Assembly (NCBI GenBank): GCA_018500005.2 | Contig: JAHBAP020000609.1 | Span: 1-14,218 of the forward strand | Origin: Mycobacterium sp. | GTDB lineage: Bacteria; Actinomycetota; Actinomycetes; Mycobacteriales; Mycobacteriaceae | Direction: 5' to 3' | DNA: 14,218 bases | Shown here: in pieces, positions 8,952-14,218 of the stretch | How positions within the stretch are numbered: position 1 is the stretch's first letter | Layout of the letters: each line of letters starts with the position of its first letter | Made by a program: the position numbers and the translations under genes | Notes under the pieces: generated by a model | Databases searched by the model: none | What the model was told of the DNA's origin: nothing | What the model saw: the letters and a program-made list of their open reading frames with translations, nothing else

Positions 8952-9760
8952 CCTCCCGACGGCGGGTGAATCACCGCAGCGGTGACACCACCACCCAGCG
9001 GGCCGACACCCTCGTCGTCGAGGAGCCGTTGGAGATCCGGGTCGACGGGTCGCCCATCACGGTGACCATGCGCACCCCGGGCTCGGATTTCGAACTGGCA
9101 CAAGGCTTTCTCCTCACTGAGGGGCTGATCACCCGGCGAGACGAGATCGCCACGGTCAGGTATTGCCCGGGAGAGGGCGAGGACGGACTCAACACCTACA
9201 ACGTGCTGGACGTCACTCTGGCTCCAGGTGTCGAACTGCCGGACCTCGATGTCACCAGAAACTTCTACACCACCTCATCCTGCGGGGTCTGCGGCAAGGC
9301 ATCGCTGGAGGCCGTGACGGTGGCCAGCCGGCACTCCCCCGGCGACGACCCGGCAGGAGTTCCGGCGGCGGTGCTGTCCGACATGCCGGCCCAATTGCGC
9401 TCGGCGCAAAAGGTTTTCGCCAGCACCGGGGGCCTGCACGGCGCGGCGCTGTTCAGCACCGACGGCACCATGCTGGCAGTACGCGAGGACGTCGGCCGGC
9501 ACAACGCGGTGGACAAGGTGATCGGCTGGGCGCTGGAGTCCGGCCGCATCCCCTTGACCGGCACAGTGCTGTTGGTCAGCGGCCGGGCCTCGTTCGAGTT
9601 GACCCAGAAGGCGGTGATGGCCGGTATTCCGATCCTCGCGGCGGTGTCGGCACCGACGTCACTGGCGGTCGATCTGGCCACCCAGTCGGGACTGACCCTG
9701 GTCGCGTTCCTGCGCGGCGACTCGATGAACGTCTACAGCCGGGCAGACCGGGTGCTGTGA
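8939..9760 (+). CDS. fdhD: Formate dehydrogenase accessory sulfurtransferase FdhD
   Basis: 273-aa cytoplasmic chaperone that takes sulfur from a cysteine desulfurase (IscS in E. coli) and passes it to the bis-MGD cofactor of formate-dehydrogenase-type enzymes, which are inactive without it. The CxxC sulfur-transfer loop is Cys115-Gly-Val-Cys118 within [25 protein letters not shown] and the highly conserved [14 protein letters not shown], which contributes to the cofactor or nucleotide pocket, follow. Length fits the family. The ATG lies 13 nt inside the end of the upstream molybdoenzyme gene, with GGAG about 11 nt ahead, so the two are co-expressed and the molybdoenzyme is its obvious client. 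The gene converges on clpX with 63 nt between stops; no clear T-tailed terminator was seen there. Confidence 0.95.
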   Translation: MGRVTSRRRVNHRSGDTTTQRADTLVVEEPLEIRVDGSPITVTMRTPGSDFELAQGFLLTEGLITRRDEIATVRYCPGEGEDGLNTYNVLDVTLAPGVELPDLDVTRNFYTTSSCGVCGKASLEAVTVASRHSPGDDPAGVPAAVLSDMPAQLRSAQKVFASTGGLHGAALFSTDGTMLAVREDVGRHNAVDKVIGWALESGRIPLTGTVLLVSGRASFELTQKAVMAGIPILAAVSAPTSLAVDLATQSGLTLVAFLRGDSMNVYSRADRVL

Positions 9761-9823
9761 TCTTCGGCCATCACCTAGCGGAACTTCGTACAGCCACTGC
9801 CCATGGTCAGCGCCAACGCGTGG

Positions 9824-11104
<1,281 letters not shown>

Positions 11105-11227
11105 GTGGTGTGGCCCTACTTCCTTCGCACGGTTCGTTCGCTAAGTCTGGTGTCGATCAGGATCGACGCTACCCGCAAGCCCCGCCAAGCGGCGACCGAT
11201 AAGCAGGCTTTTCCTGGCGTGTCGCAC

Positions 11228-11875
11228 TCAGGCGTTTTGGGCGGACAGTTTCCGGTAGCTCAGCACGGTGTCGATGATCCCGTATTCCTTGGCTTCCTCC
11301 GCCGTGAGGATCTTGTCGCGGTCGGTGTCCTTGCGGACGACGGCAGCGTCCTTGCCGGTGTGACGGGCGAGCGTCTCCTCCATCAGGGTGCGCATCCGCT
11401 CAATCTCTTTGGCCTGGATCTCCAAGTCGGAGAACTGGCCCTGGATGACGCCGGACAGCGACGGCTGATGGATCAGGATGCGGGCGTTGGGCAGCGCGAG
11501 GCGCTTACCGGGCGTGCCGGCGGCGAGCAGCACGGCCGCAGCCGACGCGGCCTGACCGAGGCACACCGTCTGGATGTCGGCGCGCACGTACTGCATGGTG
11601 TCGTAGATGGCCATCAACGAGGTGAACGAGCCGCCCGGAGAGTTGATGTACATGGTGATGTCGCGGTCCGGGTCCAGGGACTCCAGCACCAGCAACTGCG
11701 CCATGATGTCGTTGGCAGAGGCATCGTCGACCTGTACGCCGAGGAAGATGATGCGCTCCTCGAACAGCTTGTTGTACGGGTTGGACTCCTTGACACCCCA
11801 GCTGGAGTGCTCGATGAAAGACGGCAGGATGTAGCGCGCCTGCGGGGCGAGCCGAGGGTCTGTGTAATCAGGCAT
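11228..11875 (-). CDS. clpP2: ATP-dependent Clp protease proteolytic subunit ClpP2
   Basis: 215-aa serine protease subunit that forms a heptameric ring stacked on a ClpP1 ring; in mycobacteria both are essential and ClpX/ClpC1 dock on the ClpP2 face. The catalytic triad is Ser111 (GQAASAAA), His136 (LIHQP) and Asp187 (DTDRDK). The open frame extends upstream to about 12079, but the real start is the ATG at 11873-11875: it yields the [20 protein letters not shown] beginning typical of mycobacterial ClpP2 and overlaps the clpP1 stop by 8 nt, giving translational coupling. Residues upstream of that ATG come from the shadow frame of clpP1. Confidence 0.96.
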   Translation of the reverse strand: MPDYTDPRLAPQARYILPSFIEHSSWGVKESNPYNKLFEERIIFLGVQVDDASANDIMAQLLVLESLDPDRDITMYINSPGGSFTSLMAIYDTMQYVRADIQTVCLGQAASAAAVLLAAGTPGKRLALPNARILIHQPSLSGVIQGQFSDLEIQAKEIERMRTLMEETLARHTGKDAAVVRKDTDRDKILTAEEAKEYGIIDTVLSYRKLSAQNA

Positions 11876-12461
11876 TGGACGCTCCCGAGATGTGCGCGCG
11901 GGTGATGACGTGATCGACGAAGCCGTACTCGAGGGCTTCCTGGGCGGTGAACCACCGGTCGCGATCGGAATCGGCCTCGATGCGTTCGATGGGCTGGCCG
12001 GTGAACTCCGCGTTGAGCCGGAACATCTCCTTCTTGATGAGCGCGAACTGCTCGGCCTGGATCGCAATGTCAGCCGCACCGCCGGTGATACCGCCGAGTG
12101 GCTGGTGCATCAGGATGCGTGCGTGCGGCAATGCGTAGCGCTTGCCCTTGGCCCCTGCGGCCAGCAGGAACTCACCCATCGAGGCGGCCATGCCCATCGC
12201 GTAGGTGGCCACGTCGCACGGAGCCAGCACCATGGTGTCGTAGATCGCCATGCCGGCGCTGATGGATCCGCCTGGTGAGTTGATGTAGAGGGAGATGTCC
12301 TTGGTCGGGTCCTCTGCGGCCAGCAGCAAGATCTGGGCGCACAGCCGATTGGCGATGTCGTCGTCGACCTGCGAGCCCAGGAAAATTATGCGCTCGGCAA
12401 GCAACCGCTCATAGACCGAGTCCTGAAGGTTCAGTCCTACACCGGAACGCATGTCAGTCAC
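11868..12461 (-). CDS. clpP1: ATP-dependent Clp protease proteolytic subunit ClpP1
   Basis: 197-aa partner of ClpP2 in the mixed ClpP1P2 tetradecamer. The catalytic triad is Ser94 (MAASMG), His119 (LMHQP) and Asp168 (SDRDRW), each four lower than in M. tuberculosis ClpP1 numbering, as expected for a slightly shorter N terminus. Two starts are possible: the GTG at 12459-12461 (VTDMRSG) and the ATG at 12450-12452. AAGGG is 8 nt ahead of the ATG, and AGG is 5 nt ahead of the GTG. The GTG keeps the VTDMRS residues seen in orthologs. The N-terminal propeptide is removed by self-processing in the family, so the choice matters little for the mature enzyme. Confidence 0.96.
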   Translation of the reverse strand: MTDMRSGVGLNLQDSVYERLLAERIIFLGSQVDDDIANRLCAQILLLAAEDPTKDISLYINSPGGSISAGMAIYDTMVLAPCDVATYAMGMAASMGEFLLAAGAKGKRYALPHARILMHQPLGGITGGAADIAIQAEQFALIKKEMFRLNAEFTGQPIERIEADSDRDRWFTAQEALEYGFVDHVITRAHISGASNA

Positions 12462-12495
12462 CCTTACCTGCTTTCGTTATCTGTCGCTCTTACTG

Positions 12496-12522
12496 ACCCT
12501 AACCACCCGGTGCCGGTAACAA
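12496..12522 (-). promoter_or_regulatory. Candidate promoter of clpP1-clpP2
   Basis: On the minus strand TTGTTA (12517-12522) and TAGGGT (12496-12501) are separated by 15 nt, a short but usable spacer; TAGGGT fits the mycobacterial SigA-type TANNNT -10. A start near 12489 would give a leader of about 30-40 nt. Sequence match only. Confidence 0.4.
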
Positions 12523-12542
12523 TGCCGGCGACGGCGGTCTTT

Positions 12543-12553
12543 CGCTGTCGGCG
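12543..12553 (-). promoter_or_regulatory. Candidate ClgR operator upstream of clpP1
   Basis: The minus strand reads CGCCGACAGCGAA, fitting the CGCYNANRGCGWW core of the actinobacterial ClgR box. ClgR is the known activator of clp genes in Streptomyces, Corynebacterium and mycobacteria. The box abuts the tig stop codon and would be centred near -59 of the candidate clpP1 promoter, a usual place for an activator. Confidence 0.5.
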
Positions 12554-14056
12554 TTACTCCGACTCGGACTTCTCATCGGAGTCGGCCTTCTTCTTGGCCT
12601 TCTTCTCAGCCTTCGGCTCGTCCTTGCCCTCAGCCTTCGGCTCGTCCTTCTTCTCGGCCTTCTTCTTGGCCTTCGGCTGAGCCTTCTTCGCCTTCGGCTC
12701 GGTGTCGGCGTCGGCGTCGGCGTCGGCGGACTCCGCCCCCGAGCCGAAGAACTCAGTGGTGTCGATCACCTCACCGGTGGTGTCTTTGACGGTCGCCGCT
12801 TCGACAACGGCCGCGACCGCAAGGCCCCGGCGCACATCCGCGTAGACCACCGGCAGCTGGTTCTGCTGTTGCAGCAGGCTCACCAGCTGCTGGGGCTCGA
12901 GGCCGTACTGACGCGACATCAGGATCAACCGCTCGGTGAGGTCGTTCTCGCCGACCTGGATGTCCAGGTCGTCGGCGATTGCATCCATCAGCAGCTGGGT
13001 CTTTACGGCCTTCTCGGCGGCTTCCCGGTTGTCGGTGTCGAACTTCTCCCGCGAGCTGCCCTGCTCCTCCAGCGCCTCGGCCAGCTTGGCCTCGTCGTGG
13101 TCGAGCGGGTGGATCGCGTTGTGCAGCGCGGCATCGACCTGAGCCTGGACGATAGCTTCGGGCAGCGGCACCTCGACCAACTCCAGCAGGTTCTCCAGCG
13201 CGGTGTCGCGGATCTTCTCGGCCTGGTGGATTCGCTTGACCCGGCGAACCTGGTCGATCAGGTTCCCGCGCAGGGCATCCATGGTGTCGAATTCGCTTGC
13301 CAGCTGGGCGAAGTCGTCGTCAGCCTCAGGCAGCTCGCGCTCTTTGACCGACTTCACCGTCACGGTGACCTCGGCGTCCTCGCCTGCGTGCTCGCCGGCC
13401 ACCAGTTTGGTGGTGAAGGTTTTGGACTCGCCCTGGGACAGTCCGATGATCGCCTCGTCCAAGCCCTCGATGAGCTGGCCGGAGCCGATCTCGTGGGACA
13501 GGCCCTCGGCCCTGCCGTCCGGGATATCGGTGCCATTGACCGACGCGGAGAGGTCGATGGAGACGAAATCGCCCTCCTCGGCCGCGCGTTCGACGCCCTT
13601 GAGCGTGCCGAATCGGGCGCGCAGAGCCAACAACTCGGCGTCGACCTCTTCGTCGGTGACCTCGACCGGGTCGACGGAGATCTTGAGCTTGCTCAGGTCG
13701 GGCAGGTCGATATCGGGGCGCACGTCGACCTCGGCGGTGAACTCCAGTTCCTCACCGTCGGCCAGCTTGGTGACCTCGATGTCGGGCTCGCCCAGCGGGC
13801 GAAGTTCAGTGCTGGTGACGGCCTCGCTGTAGCGGGCGGGCAGTGCGTCGTTGACGACCTGCTCGAGCACCGCGCCGCGACCGACCCGGGCCTCCAGCAG
13901 CTTGGCCGGAGCCTTGCCCGGACGGAAGCCGGGAAGCCGGACCTGACGAGCGAGCTGCTTGTAGGCGCGGTCGAAGTCGGGCTGCAGTTCGGTGAAGGGC
14001 ACCTTCACATTGATCCGAACCCGGGTCGGGCTCAGCTTCTCGACGGTGCTCTTCAC
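12554..14056 (-). CDS. tig: Trigger factor, ribosome-associated chaperone and prolyl isomerase
   Basis: 500-aa chaperone that binds the ribosome exit tunnel and folds nascent chains. The N-terminal ribosome-docking signature GFRPGKAP is at 43-50. The FKBP-type PPIase domain covers about 155-245 ([14 protein letters not shown] through [14 protein letters not shown]). The C-terminal helical chaperone domain continues to about 430. Beyond residue 436 comes a 65-residue low-complexity tail: a run of Asp-Ala, then Lys/Glu/Pro/Ala repeats ending in acidic-serine residues. The family is usually 430-470 aa, so this tail accounts for the extra length. The start is GTG at 14054-14056 with AGGAG 7 nt upstream. 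It lies 45 nt downstream of tRNA-Pro and 92 nt ahead of clpP1 on the same strand. Confidence 0.96.
   Translation of the reverse strand: MKSTVEKLSPTRVRINVKVPFTELQPDFDRAYKQLARQVRLPGFRPGKAPAKLLEARVGRGAVLEQVVNDALPARYSEAVTSTELRPLGEPDIEVTKLADGEELEFTAEVDVRPDIDLPDLSKLKISVDPVEVTDEEVDAELLALRARFGTLKGVERAAEEGDFVSIDLSASVNGTDIPDGRAEGLSHEIGSGQLIEGLDEAIIGLSQGESKTFTTKLVAGEHAGEDAEVTVTVKSVKERELPEADDDFAQLASEFDTMDALRGNLIDQVRRVKRIHQAEKIRDTALENLLELVEVPLPEAIVQAQVDAALHNAIHPLDHDEAKLAEALEEQGSSREKFDTDNREAAEKAVKTQLLMDAIADDLDIQVGENDLTERLILMSRQYGLEPQQLVSLLQQQNQLPVVYADVRRGLAVAAVVEAATVKDTTGEVIDTTEFFGSGAESADADADADTEPKAKKAQPKAKKKAEKKDEPKAEGKDEPKAEKKAKKKADSDEKSESE
12557..12751 (-). repeat. Low-complexity repeats encoding the trigger factor tail
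   Basis: Two kinds of repeat are visible: a hexamer GTCGGC iterated about four times (residues 445-451, alternating Asp and Ala), and near-identical 24-bp units containing CAGCCTTCGGCTCGTCC that encode KDEPKAE-type segments. Such arrays are prone to length change by replication slippage. Confidence 0.75.
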
Positions 14057-14101
14057 TGCGGTGCTCCTTGTGTCTCGTTCTCATAGGTCCATGGGCGCGT
14101 G

Positions 14102-14175
14102 TCGGGGTGACAGGATTTGAACCTGCGGCCTTCCGCTCCCAAAGCGGATGCGCTACCAAGCTGCGCTACACCCCG
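14102..14175 (-). tRNA. tRNA-Pro (anticodon UGG)
   Basis: The minus strand folds as a complete cloverleaf. Acceptor arms CGGGGTG and CACCCCG are followed by discriminator A. The D arm is TAGCGCAGCTTGGTAGCGCA. The anticodon stem TCCGC/GCGGA encloses TTTGGGA, giving anticodon TGG, and the T arm is GCAGG-TTCGAAT-CCTGT. The 3' CCA is not encoded. Its position just upstream of tig matches the proU-tig arrangement of M. tuberculosis. Confidence 0.96.
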
Positions 14176-14198
14176 CTGCTGTTGCTACTCGCGCAGCG

Positions 14199-14204
14199 AT
14201 CCTA
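14199..14204 (-). promoter_or_regulatory. Candidate -10 element of tRNA-Pro
   Basis: The minus strand reads TAGGAT, a good mycobacterial -10 (TANNNT), 23 nt before the mature tRNA 5' end. The matching -35 would fall beyond the window edge, so it cannot be confirmed here. Confidence 0.35.
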
Positions 14205-14218
14205 CGGCCAAAGGGGCA

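Noticed and set aside
11876..12079. Upstream extension of the clpP2 frame
   Set aside because: It only reads the wrong frame of clpP1; the ATG at 11873-11875 gives the family's conserved N terminus.
12869..14086. A 405-codon plus-strand frame opposite tig
   Set aside because: Low-complexity Leu/Gly/Asp/Gln-rich shadow of the trigger factor gene.

Overview
The window is chromosomal DNA from a high-GC actinobacterium, almost certainly a member of the Mycobacteriaceae. The evidence is the gene content (tandem resuscitation-promoting factors, a two-subunit KorAB, a paired ClpP1/ClpP2, an F420/deazaflavin-family protein), the frequent GTG and TTG starts, and the order SDR-like reductase / rpfE / mobA / korB / korA and clpX / clpP2 / clpP1 / tig / tRNA-Pro. 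From memory, that order parallels the Rv2449c-Rv2462c neighbourhood of M. tuberculosis. An environmental, Mycolicibacterium-like species is my inference.

Left part (1-2411), all minus strand. It holds the 5' part of a saccharopine-dehydrogenase-like reductase (Rv2449c family), then two adjacent secreted resuscitation-promoting factors whose catalytic domains are about 89% identical. A textbook intrinsic terminator separates the two rpf genes. Upstream of the distal one lies a 480-nt non-coding region with a perfect CRP/GlxR palindrome, an 18-bp direct repeat and a chain of inverted repeats close to the start codon.

Middle (2412-9760). A tightly packed minus-strand operon korA-korB-mobA encodes 2-oxoglutarate:ferredoxin oxidoreductase and the molybdenum cofactor guanylyltransferase. 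Divergent from it, on the plus strand, are a deazaflavin-dependent-nitroreductase-like gene, a YdeP/FdhF-type molybdopterin oxidoreductase and fdhD. The block therefore gathers a bis-MGD enzyme (FdhF-like), its sulfurtransferase (FdhD), the nucleotidyltransferase that makes the cofactor (MobA), a ferredoxin-linked TPP enzyme and a possible F420 protein. A second, imperfect CRP-like site lies in the shared divergent promoter region.

Right part (9761-14218), all minus strand. This is the conserved protein quality-control block: tRNA-Pro(UGG), tig, the translationally coupled clpP1-clpP2, and clpX. A ClgR-like box and a plausible promoter precede clpP1. The trigger factor carries an unusually long repetitive Asp/Ala then Lys/Glu/Pro/Ala tail.

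Most genes are recognisable families, and the novelty is in regulation and in the molybdoenzyme neighbourhood. The large open frames opposite clpX/clpP, fdhF and tig are high-GC shadows and are not annotated as genes.
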